DNA of 64,000 nt from Colimorpha sp045640985 (lineage in GTDB: Bacteria; Bacteroidota; Bacteroidia; Bacteroidales; P3). The stretch spans positions 1 to 64,000 of the forward strand of contig JAZUFZ010000037.1 of NCBI GenBank assembly GCA_045640985.1, given 5' to 3'. A program made the position numbers and the translations under genes. Shown here piece after piece: positions 25,834 to 35,683 of this stretch (positions within the stretch are counted from its first letter, which is position 1; each line of letters begins with the position of its first letter). The notes under the pieces were generated by a model, which ran no database searches, was not told the origin of the DNA, and saw only the letters and a program-made list of their open reading frames with translations.

Positions 25834-27328
25834 TATTTCTGTTGATAAAACATACAATAAATACGACAAACATTCTTCCAGCCAGAGTATCAAGTGTATC
25901 TTCACCTATAAATGAGACCAATATAATGACCCCATAGGCAAACAGCAACAAGTCGTTGCGCAACACTTCCATACGCAAAGGCCTTAGGAATAAAAGTACC
26001 AACAATACCAGCCCGAAAATCCCGAAAGATGCCAGCCAGGTAATATATTGGTTATGAATATGCAAGTTTTTCCCTTCCAGTGGAGATTGCATCTCTCGCA
26101 ACATTTTCTGATGTACATCATACACATCGCCAGTTCCCACCCCAAATAACGGATGCGCCAGAAACACCTTCCAACCCGCCTTCCACAACTCCAGACGCTG
26201 CAATACCGAATGTCCTTCCACATTATGATAGCACCGGTTCGTCTCAAATTCAAACAACATTACATGAAACATCTTCCTGAGACTTCCATTACAATTATAT
26301 ATTGGATTAGAGACTCCGTTTTCTATTGCAGCAATATCCATCTGTGAAAGTGCAGCAACTCCAGAACTGTCTTTCGGCAACTGGAGTGCATTCAAATATC
26401 GAATCAATGATGACTGCACAGGGTATCCTGAAGCTGTAATATCCCCAATATTCATATTACTCCGCTTGTTCCACTCCGCATCCAATTCTTCAAGGCATAC
26501 ATAATGATGTACATATCCCCCCGACTCCACAAAATCATCGTGTGTCTGCTGGTAGGAATGGCCATTAACCGTACAAACATCATTGTAAATACCAGAAACA
26601 GGCTTGATATGATAGTAGTCATAAACATAATATGCAGAAACTGCCAACATCATCACGCACAAAGATACCGCCAAAAGAACCGCCACCTTCCGGCGGCTTA
26701 CTATAGATACCAGCAATGCAGCTATCAACAAAACGACAAATCCCGTATAAGACTGCAACAGCAGCAGGAAAAACAGCATCCACAGCACAAGCAATATCAT
26801 AAGGAATTTGGAAATTTTTCTCCTATCCTTTAATGTTTCATTCACAAGAATGCAAATTACAAGACTGACATTGAGGGCAAAACGGATATGGGAGATAAAC
26901 GGCACGATATCTCTATGGGGTAAGTTCTCCATAGTAAGAAAACGAACCAGACCAATTCCAGTAACAACTATAACCGTTATAACATAGCAACCTTTGAGCC
27001 ATTGAAACTGACGGCTGTTCAAAGGTTCTGAGGTGAACACCACCAGCGGCACAATCAGCAGTGGAAGCATCTGTCGCACCAATGTAAGCCCCTGAAGAAT
27101 ATTATTACTCCATATCAACCCGACAAGATAGATGAAGAACAATCCAACAAAAGCTTGCAACCATTTGTTTTCACAAATCTGCTGCCATTTGTTTTTCATA
27201 TTTCCCTCCAGAAGCCAGTTCACCCCCAAAAGCACCCACACCAGATTCATCAAGAAATTCGATGTAGGGATTGCTACCGCCAGCAGGCAGAGCAGAACTG
27301 GATAGACTTTAGTGGAAATATGTTTCAT
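25808..27328 (-). CDS. O-antigen ligase/polymerase-like membrane protein (Wzy/WaaL family)
   Basis: This 506-residue protein has about twelve hydrophobic membrane segments and one large extracytoplasmic loop (about residues 240-385). That loop is followed by the WKAGWKVFLAHPLFGVGTGDVYDVHQKM segment, which matches the conserved G-x-G-x-x motif of the Wzy_C/O-antigen ligase domain, then HNQYITWLASFGI. Members join or polymerise polysaccharide units on undecaprenyl carriers at the periplasmic side. It is not linked to the capsule-sugar genes at the left end of the window, and which glycan it serves is unknown. Confidence 0.8.
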   Translation of the reverse strand: MKHISTKVYPVLLCLLAVAIPTSNFLMNLVWVLLGVNWLLEGNMKNKWQQICENKWLQAFVGLFFIYLVGLIWSNNILQGLTLVRQMLPLLIVPLVVFTSEPLNSRQFQWLKGCYVITVIVVTGIGLVRFLTMENLPHRDIVPFISHIRFALNVSLVICILVNETLKDRRKISKFLMILLVLWMLFFLLLLQSYTGFVVLLIAALLVSIVSRRKVAVLLAVSLCVMMLAVSAYYVYDYYHIKPVSGIYNDVCTVNGHSYQQTHDDFVESGGYVHHYVCLEELDAEWNKRSNMNIGDITASGYPVQSSLIRYLNALQLPKDSSGVAALSQMDIAAIENGVSNPIYNCNGSLRKMFHVMLFEFETNRCYHNVEGHSVLQRLELWKAGWKVFLAHPLFGVGTGDVYDVHQKMLREMQSPLEGKNLHIHNQYITWLASFGIFGLVLLVLLFLRPLRMEVLRNDLLLFAYGVIILVSFIGEDTLDTLAGRMFVVFIVCFINRNNVSVSHTA

Positions 27329-27388
27329 TCTTACTTATCGACATTGTTGTGGTTTAGGACCTGACGCTTACAAAAGCCATCATTCCAT

Positions 27389-29047
27389 TCAGCCTTTCAC
27401 AATCTTCTGATATTCTTCCTTGTTGGAAAGAATCTCCACTGCTTTCTTCACATCCGGATCAGAAACCAAAGAGCCTTGGATACGACCTTCCTGATAATAG
27501 TAGCGGGTCAATATCTCACCTTTCAGCAACTCGCTGATTTCTTTACGGTGTTTCTGTAAATCAGCGGCCTTGTCATCCTTCAACTTCTGCTCCAGGGCCT
27601 TTATGTCCTCTTCGAGAGCCTCCAGATAATGTTCTTCTTCCGAAACTTTGCGGAGTTCCGTCAATATTTTCTCCGTGTAAGTAGAATAATCGTATGATTT
27701 ATCACTCAAGAAGTTGCAGAAATCAGCATAGATAGCATCCGTAATTTCAAATTTGTCGGGAGTAGCAATCGCGGAATGTTCCTTATAAAATTTTGTAGCA
27801 TAGTCAAACACGAGAAATTTCTGAACCAATGCAACAGAAAGACTCGACATATATTCCGTCTCGACCTCCACATCAGGTTCTATACCGAATCCGTCATACA
27901 CAATTCTCCCGTTACGGGTCTTGAAAGCCGTCTTGAGAGAATCTGGCACTTTCAGTGCCCGACCCTGTTCATCTCTGTTAGAATAATCAATTGCCTGTAT
28001 GCAACGTCCGCTGGGAATAAAATACTTTGATACCGTAACCTTCATCTGCGAATTATATGCCATCGGAAGAATATTCTGTACCAGACCTTTTCCGTATGAT
28101 CGGTTGCCTACGATAACCGCACGATCCAAATCCTGAAGGCTTCCACTCACAATTTCACTTGCAGAAGCACTATATCCGTCAATCAAAACAACCACCGGCA
28201 TTTCCAAATCTTCAGGAGCCAGTCGGGTAAAATTCTTGGTATTTTTGGATGCCACTTTACCTTTCGTTTCCACCACCAGCTCACCACGTTTTACAAATAT
28301 ATTCACAATATCCACAGCTTCATTCATCAATCCGCCACCATTACCTCTCAAATCAAGTATCACTCCATTCATGTCCGGATGTTCACTCTTCAATTTTTTG
28401 AAAGCCTCGCGTACATGCAAAGCCGCATCTCCGGTAAACTCGTTCAACTTGATATAGCCGCAGTTGCCATTCACCATACCACTATAGGGCACATTAGGTA
28501 ACTTAATTTCCTCACGGGTGATAGTATTTTTTATCTTCTGACCGTCACGTTCTACCACCACTTCGATTGTAGTACCCGCCTGACCTCTCAAAAGGTTCGA
28601 CACATCAGAATTAGTCTTTCCTTCTGCACTCTCACCATTGATCTCCACAATCTTATCGCCAGCCTTCAGTCCTACCTTGTCCGCAGGAAGACCTTTATAA
28701 GGTTCTGCAATATATACAAAAGAGCCCTTCTGATGAATCAAGGCACCCATACCGCCATACTGTCCGAGCAGCTGGAGTTTTACATCTTCCATATCCGACT
28801 CTGGGAAATAATTGGTATATGGGTCCATAGAACTCAACATGGCATCTATTGCCACCTTCATCGTCTTTCCGGGATCCACATCATCTACATAATTCAGATG
28901 TAGATTGGTATAAACATTGGAGAAAATCTCCAGATTTTTGGCAATTTCAAAAGCCTTGTCACTCGTGTTCCTGGTTTGCGCCATTATATGCTGAGGGCCT
29001 GCCACCAAACCCAGACACATCATTCCATATACAAATATTCTTTTCAT
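27389..29047 (-). CDS. C-terminal processing peptidase, S41 family, with PDZ domain
   Basis: This 552-residue protein has a signal peptide (ending HIMAQ), an N-terminal helical region, a PDZ domain (GGMGALIHQKGSFVYIAEPYKGLPADKVGLKAGDKIVEING, about residues 95-140) and the S41 catalytic core. The nucleophile Ser is in GYSASASEIVSG and the general-base Lys in GNRSYGKGLVQ. A C-terminal helical tail of ~130 residues follows. Such periplasmic proteases trim C-termini or degrade misfolded envelope proteins. It lies between the antiporter gene (92 bp upstream) and the O-antigen-ligase-like gene. Confidence 0.93.
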   Translation of the reverse strand: MKRIFVYGMMCLGLVAGPQHIMAQTRNTSDKAFEIAKNLEIFSNVYTNLHLNYVDDVDPGKTMKVAIDAMLSSMDPYTNYFPESDMEDVKLQLLGQYGGMGALIHQKGSFVYIAEPYKGLPADKVGLKAGDKIVEINGESAEGKTNSDVSNLLRGQAGTTIEVVVERDGQKIKNTITREEIKLPNVPYSGMVNGNCGYIKLNEFTGDAALHVREAFKKLKSEHPDMNGVILDLRGNGGGLMNEAVDIVNIFVKRGELVVETKGKVASKNTKNFTRLAPEDLEMPVVVLIDGYSASASEIVSGSLQDLDRAVIVGNRSYGKGLVQNILPMAYNSQMKVTVSKYFIPSGRCIQAIDYSNRDEQGRALKVPDSLKTAFKTRNGRIVYDGFGIEPDVEVETEYMSSLSVALVQKFLVFDYATKFYKEHSAIATPDKFEITDAIYADFCNFLSDKSYDYSTYTEKILTELRKVSEEEHYLEALEEDIKALEQKLKDDKAADLQKHRKEISELLKGEILTRYYYQEGRIQGSLVSDPDVKKAVEILSNKEEYQKIVKG

Positions 29048-29139
29048 CTTTTATTCTGTTTTTTGTACCCCAAAGATTTTGACAAATCGTATGTTTACAA
29101 TTTCATCATTATAACGTAAGAGCCTTCGTTTTATTGTCA

Positions 29140-31386
29140 TCAAGCCTTAACAAATTTCTGCAAAGTTATCTCGTCCGGAGAAACGAACCACACAACATCT
29201 CCCGATACAAACACCGTACTTGCTGCCGGATTTGTCATGAAATCCCCGTTCCGTTCTATGGCAATAATCATTCCATTATAACGTTTCTGAAACTCCGAGC
29301 GTATAAGGTCTTTTCCACATAACGGACCATCCTGTTGTACCTGATAACGATAGATATTCATCTCATGGTCGTGATGCTCTCTTACAATCAATTCCGGTTC
29401 CACCTCTATATCACCCCTGAAGATTCCCATCTGCTCCTCGCTTCCTATTACCGTCAGACGGTCATTCGGCATTACTATTTCATCCTTTCCAGGCATATTA
29501 ATGATCTTGCTTCCCCGTTCTATAGATACCACATTCACACCATACTCCTGACGGAATCTACAATCCATCAACTTCTTCCCTACAAATGAAGAATACGACG
29601 TTACAACCATCACATCCATCATAAACCTGCTCTCCATGGATTGGGGAATGCGGAAACTATGCTGTGCCTGACGTTGATTAAAATTACTCACAAACTGTCC
29701 CTCAATTCTCTGATAAAATCCTGTCACTTTACGTGAGAACACAAAGAACAACAGTACAAATACCACAATCACCAGCACAAAACCTACAGCCAGATGGATA
29801 TACCTTCCCACCACAAGACCGATGAACAGCAAAGCCATGAAATATCGCAACAGCAACACTGGAAGTACCACTGCCTGACTATGATCATATAACGACAGTA
29901 GCTGTTTTATTTTCACTCTGTTCACGTTCTTCAGAGCCATAGCCCAGATAAACGGCGCCATCACGACAATAGTAATTACCACACCCAGAAGATTTCCCCA
30001 GAAGGATGGCTCCCCATTTTCCAACACAAAAGTCTTATTCAGGAAAGGTTTCAGATAGATAAATGAGAGTAATAACAGAGCTACCAGAATGATACCAAAA
30101 AGAATTATCGTGGTAAACTGTCTTTTGAGAAATTTCTTTACCGTAACCTCGTTCTCAGTGGTTTTAGACTGACTGGCATACCGTTCCAACGCGACTTTCC
30201 ATTTCTCAGGCAGTTTAGGATATACTTTTTCATAGAACGGCAACCCCCACTTGATCATATACGGAGTTGCAAAGGTAGTAAGTATGGACACCGATACGAT
30301 GATAGGATACAAATCCGGATTTATTACCCCTGCGCTCAAGCCTAAGCCTGCAATAATGAACGAGAACTCGCCAATCTGACAGAAGCAGAAACCTGTCTGC
30401 ACGGCAGTCTTTGCGGGCTTTCCACTCAGGAGTACCCCTAAGGTCGCACTTACCGGCTTAAAGACAATCACCGTGGCGGAGATTACCAGTATAGGCACGA
30501 TATATTTCCCCAGAACCTGCGGATTTACCAACATACCCACTGTCACGAAAAACACGGCGCTGAAAAGATGCTTCAACGGCGTAATAATTCTATGTATTAC
30601 ATCGACCTCAATGGTTTCCGATAAAATGGCGCCCATCACAAAGGCTCCCAGCGCAGTAGAGAATCCCACGTATGAAGCGAACACCACCATAGCAAAGCAT
30701 AAACCCACCGACACAATGCATAACGTCTCCTCTGTCATGAATTTACGCATCCATTTCAAAAAAGTCGGAATAATCGTGATACCGAACACAAACCACGCCA
30801 CAAGGAAGAAGATTAGTCGCAGAATACTTCCACCCAAAGCTACTCCATCAAAGGTTTTGGATACTGAAAACGTACCCAGCACCACCAGAAGCACCACAGC
30901 AACCAAATCTTCCACTACAAGTACAGCCGTGGCGGATCCTGTGAACTTATGCTGTTTCAGTTTCAGATCATCAAACGACTTGATAATGATGGCCGTGGAG
31001 GAAATCGAAAGCATACATCCCAAGAAAATGCAGTCCATAGCACTCCACCCCAGTATCCTACCCACAGAACTACCTATCAGGAACATCAAAAACAACTCCG
31101 TCAGCGCCGTGATTCCTCCTGTTGCACCGACTTTTTTAAGTTTCTTGACACTGAAATCCAATCCTACGGCAAACATCAGGAATACCACACCGATATCGCT
31201 CCACACATGGATATTAGCATCGTCGGTAACCACGGGAAACCACGGGAAATAGGGTCCGATGAAAAAACCCGCCAATATATATCCCAGAAGCAACGGTTGT
31301 TTCAGCCACTTGAAAATAACGGCAATTACTCCTGCCGTTATTAAAATCATTGCTAAATCTAAAAATATCGGAGGTAATGGTGTCAT
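29140..31386 (-). CDS. CPA2-family monovalent cation:proton antiporter with TrkA-C domains
   Basis: This 748-residue protein begins with the Na+/H+ exchanger domain: ~12 membrane segments, PPIFLDLAMILITAGVIAVIFKWLKQPLLLGYILAGFFIGP at the N-terminus, and FSTALGAFVMGAILSET, a conserved CPA2 segment. Residues ~440-560 add further membrane helices, and the C-terminal ~190 residues contain two TrkA-C-like (RCK_C) domains that in this family bind nucleotide or other ligands to gate transport. It probably exchanges K+ or Na+ for protons. The added membrane helices make it longer than the KefB/KefC type. Confidence 0.88.
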   Translation of the reverse strand: MTPLPPIFLDLAMILITAGVIAVIFKWLKQPLLLGYILAGFFIGPYFPWFPVVTDDANIHVWSDIGVVFLMFAVGLDFSVKKLKKVGATGGITALTELFLMFLIGSSVGRILGWSAMDCIFLGCMLSISSTAIIIKSFDDLKLKQHKFTGSATAVLVVEDLVAVVLLVVLGTFSVSKTFDGVALGGSILRLIFFLVAWFVFGITIIPTFLKWMRKFMTEETLCIVSVGLCFAMVVFASYVGFSTALGAFVMGAILSETIEVDVIHRIITPLKHLFSAVFFVTVGMLVNPQVLGKYIVPILVISATVIVFKPVSATLGVLLSGKPAKTAVQTGFCFCQIGEFSFIIAGLGLSAGVINPDLYPIIVSVSILTTFATPYMIKWGLPFYEKVYPKLPEKWKVALERYASQSKTTENEVTVKKFLKRQFTTIILFGIILVALLLLSFIYLKPFLNKTFVLENGEPSFWGNLLGVVITIVVMAPFIWAMALKNVNRVKIKQLLSLYDHSQAVVLPVLLLRYFMALLFIGLVVGRYIHLAVGFVLVIVVFVLLFFVFSRKVTGFYQRIEGQFVSNFNQRQAQHSFRIPQSMESRFMMDVMVVTSYSSFVGKKLMDCRFRQEYGVNVVSIERGSKIINMPGKDEIVMPNDRLTVIGSEEQMGIFRGDIEVEPELIVREHHDHEMNIYRYQVQQDGPLCGKDLIRSEFQKRYNGMIIAIERNGDFMTNPAASTVFVSGDVVWFVSPDEITLQKFVKA

Positions 31387-31486
31387 TGTTTACAATATGT
31401 TCTATACATTGATTTCTTGAGGAATGCTCAACTCACTGCACATCGTTATTCGCCGCATTTATTTTTATCACTCCTGTTTATTATTT

Positions 31487-32863
31487 TCAATTACCAAAAA
31501 CTTTCCGGAACACTTCCTGTATTTCACCGACTTCAACAATATCAATATTGAAACGTTTTCTGTCGATTCCCTTGAGATTGTATCGAGACACATATATCTT
31601 TTCAAATCCCAATCGGTCGGCTTCCGCAATCCGCTGTTCCACACGGCTCACTGGGCGGATTTCTCCGCTCAAACCCATCTCAGCGGCAAAACAGTATTTG
31701 GGACTGACAGGCATATCAATATTGCTCGAAAGTATAGCTCCAACCACAGCAAGATCCATTGCTGGATCGTTCACCTTTATACCACCAGCCACATTCAAGA
31801 AAACATCTTTTACGCCCAGTTTGAAGCCGCATCTTTTTTCCAACACTGCCAGAAGCATACTCAGCCGCTTAAAGTCAAACCCGTTAGCATTTCGCTGAGG
31901 GGTTCCATATACAGCACTGCTCACCAAAGCCTGAACCTCAATAAACATCGGACGGGCTCCTTCCAACGTTGCTGCGACAGCCGCCCCGCTCAGTGTTTCA
32001 TCTCGCTGTCCCAGCAGATATTCCGACGGATTGGCGACTTCTCTCAAACCGTTTCCTGCCATTTCAAAAATACCAATTTCCGACGTGCTTCCGAAACGGT
32101 TTTTCAAAGAACGGAGGATTCTAAATCCGTAATTTCTGTCTCCTTCAAACTGCAGGACACAATCCACAATATGCTCCATCACCTTAGGTCCTGCCAACGT
32201 ACCATCTTTAGTGATATGACCCACGAGCATTACCGGCACTCCACTTTCCTTGGCATATCGCTGAAACTCCGTGGTACACTCCCGTATCTGGGATACGCTT
32301 CCCGCCGAAGAATCAATATTCTCACTACATAAAGTCTGGATAGAATCCGCTATAAGCAAATCCGGCTGAATCGAACTCACATGCTCAAAGATTTTTTTTG
32401 TACTCGTTTCAGTCACCACATAGCAATTCCGTCCTCCCTTGCCAGTCGAAAGACGATCCGCACGCATTTTTATCTGCTGTTCACTCTCCTCTCCGCTCAC
32501 ATAAAGAATTTTCTTACCATTGATAGAGAGTGCTGTTTGCAGCAGCAGTGTAGATTTTCCAATTCCAGGCTCGCCTCCCAGAAGAAGCAGGCTTCCCGGT
32601 ACAATTCCTCCACCTAATACCCTGTCAAATTCCTCACATCCGGTAGCTATTCGCTCCGTCTCACTATAGGAAACATCCTGTATCAGTTTCGGGAAACTTT
32701 CCTGAAGGCCCTTCTTCACCACGCCTTTACCTGTCGGATGTACAAGTTCTACCACCTCCTCATCAAAGGTGTTCCACTGTCCGCATTCCGGACAACGTCC
32801 CAACCAACTCGAAGACTGGTATCCGCATTCCCGACAATAGAAATATGATTTAGGTTTTGCCAT
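31487..32863 (-). CDS. radA: DNA repair protein RadA (Sms)
   Basis: This 458-residue protein has an N-terminal four-cysteine zinc finger (C10xxC13...C24xxC27), Walker A GGEPGIGKSTLLLQ, the RadA-specific KNRFG motif in LKNRFGSTSEIG, and a C-terminal Lon-like domain (EVQALVSSAVYG...DPAMDLAVVGAILSS). RadA is a RecA-like ATPase that processes branched recombination intermediates. It lies between the antiporter and U32 genes on the same strand, 64 bp from the latter. Confidence 0.96.
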   Translation of the reverse strand: MAKPKSYFYCRECGYQSSSWLGRCPECGQWNTFDEEVVELVHPTGKGVVKKGLQESFPKLIQDVSYSETERIATGCEEFDRVLGGGIVPGSLLLLGGEPGIGKSTLLLQTALSINGKKILYVSGEESEQQIKMRADRLSTGKGGRNCYVVTETSTKKIFEHVSSIQPDLLIADSIQTLCSENIDSSAGSVSQIRECTTEFQRYAKESGVPVMLVGHITKDGTLAGPKVMEHIVDCVLQFEGDRNYGFRILRSLKNRFGSTSEIGIFEMAGNGLREVANPSEYLLGQRDETLSGAAVAATLEGARPMFIEVQALVSSAVYGTPQRNANGFDFKRLSMLLAVLEKRCGFKLGVKDVFLNVAGGIKVNDPAMDLAVVGAILSSNIDMPVSPKYCFAAEMGLSGEIRPVSRVEQRIAEADRLGFEKIYVSRYNLKGIDRKRFNIDIVEVGEIQEVFRKVFGN

Positions 32864-32927
32864 GACAGTTTCTATATTTTAGCCCCCGTTACTCGCTTCT
32901 TTTAATTTTAACACAAAGGCAATCGGC

Positions 32928-34178
32928 TCAAAATTCATCTATCACAGTATCGATCCTATAAACCTTATCGCCTCTGCGCAAAGGCACACTGGTCTTGAAA
33001 CTAAGTTCCTCGCCTTGATGTGCGACCTCCACAGGTTTCAAGGCTACACGGATTTCTTCAATTCTGTCCTCATAAACGCCCGTAGTAGGACCAGTTACCA
33101 TCACTCTGTCCCCCACCTTAAGGTCATTCGCCGTCTGGAGCTTCATTTCTACGCACTGCACTCTGTTGAAGTAATTGGTCACCAGGCCTAAGAATACTTT
33201 GTTTTCAGTAGCCTGAGAACCATAACGCTCCGTCCATTCACCCATCTTGCGTCCCAGATAGTAGCCATCCCAGAATCCTCGGTTATAAACCGTCTTCAAG
33301 CGTTCGTTCCAGTTCTCGATTTTCTCTTTACTGTAGGTTCCGTCAGCGATAGACTCTACAGCTTCCTTATAGCATTGGGTCACCGTCTTTACATAGTCTG
33401 CACTACGACCACGGCCTTCCAGTTTCAACACCTTCACGCCTGCCTTCACCACCTTATCCAGGAAATCGATGGTCTTCAGATCCTTTGGCGACATAATATA
33501 CTTGTTGTCTATCACCAGTTCCGTGTCACTCTCAAGGTCTTTCACCAGATACTGGCGGCGACACAGCTGAAGACACTGCCCCCGGTTGGCACTGTAATTA
33601 TAGTTGTCAAGACTCAGATAGCACTTCCCGCTGATGCTCATACAAAGCGCGCCATGGGCGAAAATCTCAATTTCCACCAGTTCGCCTTTAGGTCCGCGGA
33701 TATCATTGTCCTTGATATACTGGGTAATTTCCGCCACCTGTTTCAGACTCAACTCGCGGGCAGTTACCATCACATCGGCAAACTTCGAGTAATACTTCAC
33801 TGCCTCCACATTCGAGATACTGCACTGGGTGGAGATATGAATTTCCATCCCGATGGAGTTGGCATAACTTATCACAGCCATATCCGAAGCGATAATAGCA
33901 CTGATGCCAGCCTCCTTCGCCGTGCGTACGATTTCATGCATCTCTTCAATCTCGTCGTTGTAAATTACTGTATTCACCGTCAGATAGGTCCTCACCCCAT
34001 GTTCGCGCGCGATTGTGGCGATCTTTACCAGATCCGACAAATCAAAGTTATTGGCTGAACGGGATCGCATATTCAGTTTTCCCACACCGAAATATACAGA
34101 ATCCGCACCGGCCTGTATTGCTGCCATAAGACTCTCGTAGGAGCCTACTGGAGACATTATTTCCACTTTATTTTTCAT
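32928..34178 (-). CDS. U32 family protein (tRNA-hydroxylation TrhP / 'collagenase-like')
   Basis: This 416-residue protein starts MKNKVEIMSPVGSYESLMAAIQAGADSVYFG, has the TIM-barrel motif GKLNMRSRSANNF, EIFAHGALCMSISGKCYLS and a cysteine-containing NRGQCLQLCRRQY stretch, and ends with the small beta-domain of the family. U32 members were first called collagenases, but bacterial homologues of this size are now mostly linked to tRNA uridine hydroxylation (TrhP/YegQ). I favour that role without proof. A TATCTTTG promoter element lies 210 nt upstream. Confidence 0.88.
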   Translation of the reverse strand: MKNKVEIMSPVGSYESLMAAIQAGADSVYFGVGKLNMRSRSANNFDLSDLVKIATIAREHGVRTYLTVNTVIYNDEIEEMHEIVRTAKEAGISAIIASDMAVISYANSIGMEIHISTQCSISNVEAVKYYSKFADVMVTARELSLKQVAEITQYIKDNDIRGPKGELVEIEIFAHGALCMSISGKCYLSLDNYNYSANRGQCLQLCRRQYLVKDLESDTELVIDNKYIMSPKDLKTIDFLDKVVKAGVKVLKLEGRGRSADYVKTVTQCYKEAVESIADGTYSKEKIENWNERLKTVYNRGFWDGYYLGRKMGEWTERYGSQATENKVFLGLVTNYFNRVQCVEMKLQTANDLKVGDRVMVTGPTTGVYEDRIEEIRVALKPVEVAHQGEELSFKTSVPLRRGDKVYRIDTVIDEF

Positions 34179-34388
34179 TTTTTTACCGTTATTCGCTACA
34201 TTTAATTTTCCTTATGGTGCTCATGACCTCCGGTTATTCGCTTCATTAATAATTTTAACACCAAGGCGCTACTCATTCCATTTGAATTCACTTGTGGCGC
34301 AGCAACCTTCGGTTTGCTCCCGTAAAGGTCGCAGAGATAACTACATAACATCCGTCATCACGCCAGCAACCATTCACTAAAAGCAATG

Positions 34389-34396
34389 CAAAGATA
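34389..34396 (-). promoter_or_regulatory. Promoter -7 element upstream of the U32 gene
   Basis: The minus strand reads TATCTTTG; an exact -33 TTTG at the right distance is not seen. Between it and the U32 start lie two copies of a GTTATTCGC-type motif (34187-34209 and 34233-34265). Confidence 0.5.
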
Positions 34397-34477
34397 CAAC
34401 TTTTTTTTCAAATACAGAAGCCTCGTAGCAACATTTTTTTCAAAAACAGACCATCACGCTATCAGTCAGCAACTTGT

Positions 34478-34640
34478 ATATAATATTTTATCGTACAAAA
34501 TTTTCAATAAATATTTCTAAAAACATTTTTCTCTCTTTGGGAATATTTCCTATTGATTTTCTTTTTCCCGCAGATGCTGGACAAAACAAAAGGAGGTCTT
34601 TCGGCCTCCTTTTGTCTTATCAATGTTGTAGATTCAACTA
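34478..34640. repeat. ~163-bp direct repeat, left copy, with terminator
   Basis: From ATATAATATTTTAT (34478) to TTCAACTA (34640) the sequence matches 36361-36525 at most positions. Over the middle 80 bp, which includes CTCTCTTTGGGAATATTTCC, it is nearly identical. The two copies bracket the lipoprotein/DUF2752/TM2 genes in the same orientation. Confidence 0.85.
34588..34613 (-). terminator. Terminator of the 34711-36024 gene group
   Basis: AAAAGGAGG and CCTCCTTTT form a 9-bp stem with an 8-nt loop, and T-rich sequence follows on the minus strand. It lies about 100 bp after the lipoprotein stop and is duplicated at 36473-36498. Confidence 0.75.
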
Positions 34641-34710
34641 ATTTACTGTGGGGAAAGTTTCGTTATAGAAATATCCCGAGTTCCACCCCAATTTGTGTGG
34701 AATCTGCAAA

Positions 34711-35211
34711 TTAATCCCAGGTAAAATCGTCTCCTTTGGTAAGTGTTCCGCTATCATGGAGAGGGATGGCATGCCCTGTGTAACTATCTCCAAAAAGAAA
34801 ATCTTGTTTGGAGAATTCTCCAGTACAGGGATCAAACGCATAATCGGGGTCCGATTTTGAATAGCCGTCAATCTCATACAAATCAATTGACATGTGTTTC
34901 TTTCCTGTGATACCGTCCCGACGTTCTGAAACTTTGCATTTGCATTTTTGGGGAGTGCCCCAATTTCCATCCTTACGAAATGCTTCGTATACTTCAGCTT
35001 CACCATTTTCAAATATAACTTTGGTCATCATGAAGTCGTCTGTACTCGCCCAAGTGGTCCCGTTAACCCATTGCATTATGTTCTCTGGTGTTGCTTCTCC
35101 AGAAAAAAAATCGGAGTTTCTATTACTGCTATTGCAGCTAATAATAAAGAATGTTGAAAAAAGAAGCATCATTGATGTGAGGCTGATGTTAATTAGTGCT
35201 TTCTTCTTCAT
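34711..35211 (-). CDS. Lipoprotein of unknown function
   Basis: This 166-residue protein has a lipoprotein signal peptide with lipobox FIISC (about residues 25-29), then an Asn/Ser-rich linker and a C-terminal domain rich in aromatic and acidic residues (WASTDDFMMTKVIFENGEAEVYEAF). I recognise no named family. It is the last gene of a three-gene group (TM2, DUF2752, lipoprotein). Its leader, immediately upstream of the ATG, shares a ~28-nt segment with the TM2 gene's leader. The group lies between direct repeats. Confidence 0.65.
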   Translation of the reverse strand: MKKKALINISLTSMMLLFSTFFIISCNSSNRNSDFFSGEATPENIMQWVNGTTWASTDDFMMTKVIFENGEAEVYEAFRKDGNWGTPQKCKCKVSERRDGITGKKHMSIDLYEIDGYSKSDPDYAFDPCTGEFSKQDFLFGDSYTGHAIPLHDSGTLTKGDDFTWD

Positions 35212-35218
35212 TGTTATA

Positions 35219-35247
35219 TCCCTAAATTCGTGTCGGGCGCAACTATT
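35219..35247 (-). repeat. Shared 5' leader motif, lipoprotein copy
   Basis: The minus strand reads AATAGTTGCGCCCGACACGA followed by ATTTAGGGA. It ends 7 nt before the start codon at 35211. A near-identical motif precedes the TM2 gene at 36029-36058. Confidence 0.7.
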
Positions 35248-35356
35248 ATACTATTACAATTAAAATATTATCTTAAACTACATATTATTCCTTATCGCAT
35301 CAAACACAATTATTCTTAACATAATTCATTGACCAATATAGATTTGACTATACAAC

Positions 35357-35683
35357 TTATAACCTTTTAAGGTAATTCCAATAAGCATTTGCTACAGCCA
35401 TGATAAGAAATATGAAAAAAATAGCCTTTGGATGTGGATGCTGTGTGAGAAATCTATTAAATGGCTTTTTAAATATTTTTTCAACTAAGCAAGTGTTGAA
35501 GAAAAAATCTGTCACCCACAATAATGAATATACCACAATACATACTACAAGCGATAATCCTATTGGATTAAGATAAAGTGCCTCCTGGACATGACCATGC
35601 AATAATGCAATTACTGCCCTTGTTGTTCCACATCCAGGACATGGCACTCCAAAAAACCACTTAAAAGGGCAAACCCAATGCAT
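35357..35683 (-). CDS. DUF2752 domain membrane protein
   Basis: This 108-residue protein has the DUF2752 signature CPFKWFFGVPCPGCGTTRAVIALLHG (residues ~5-30) with three conserved cysteines, followed by two or three membrane helices. The family's function is unknown. Its ATG overlaps the TM2 stop by one base, indicating translational coupling. DUF2752 and TM2 genes are often neighbours in Bacteroidetes, so a joint membrane role is plausible. Confidence 0.85.
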   Translation of the reverse strand: MHWVCPFKWFFGVPCPGCGTTRAVIALLHGHVQEALYLNPIGLSLVVCIVVYSLLWVTDFFFNTCLVEKIFKKPFNRFLTQHPHPKAIFFIFLIMAVANAYWNYLKRL

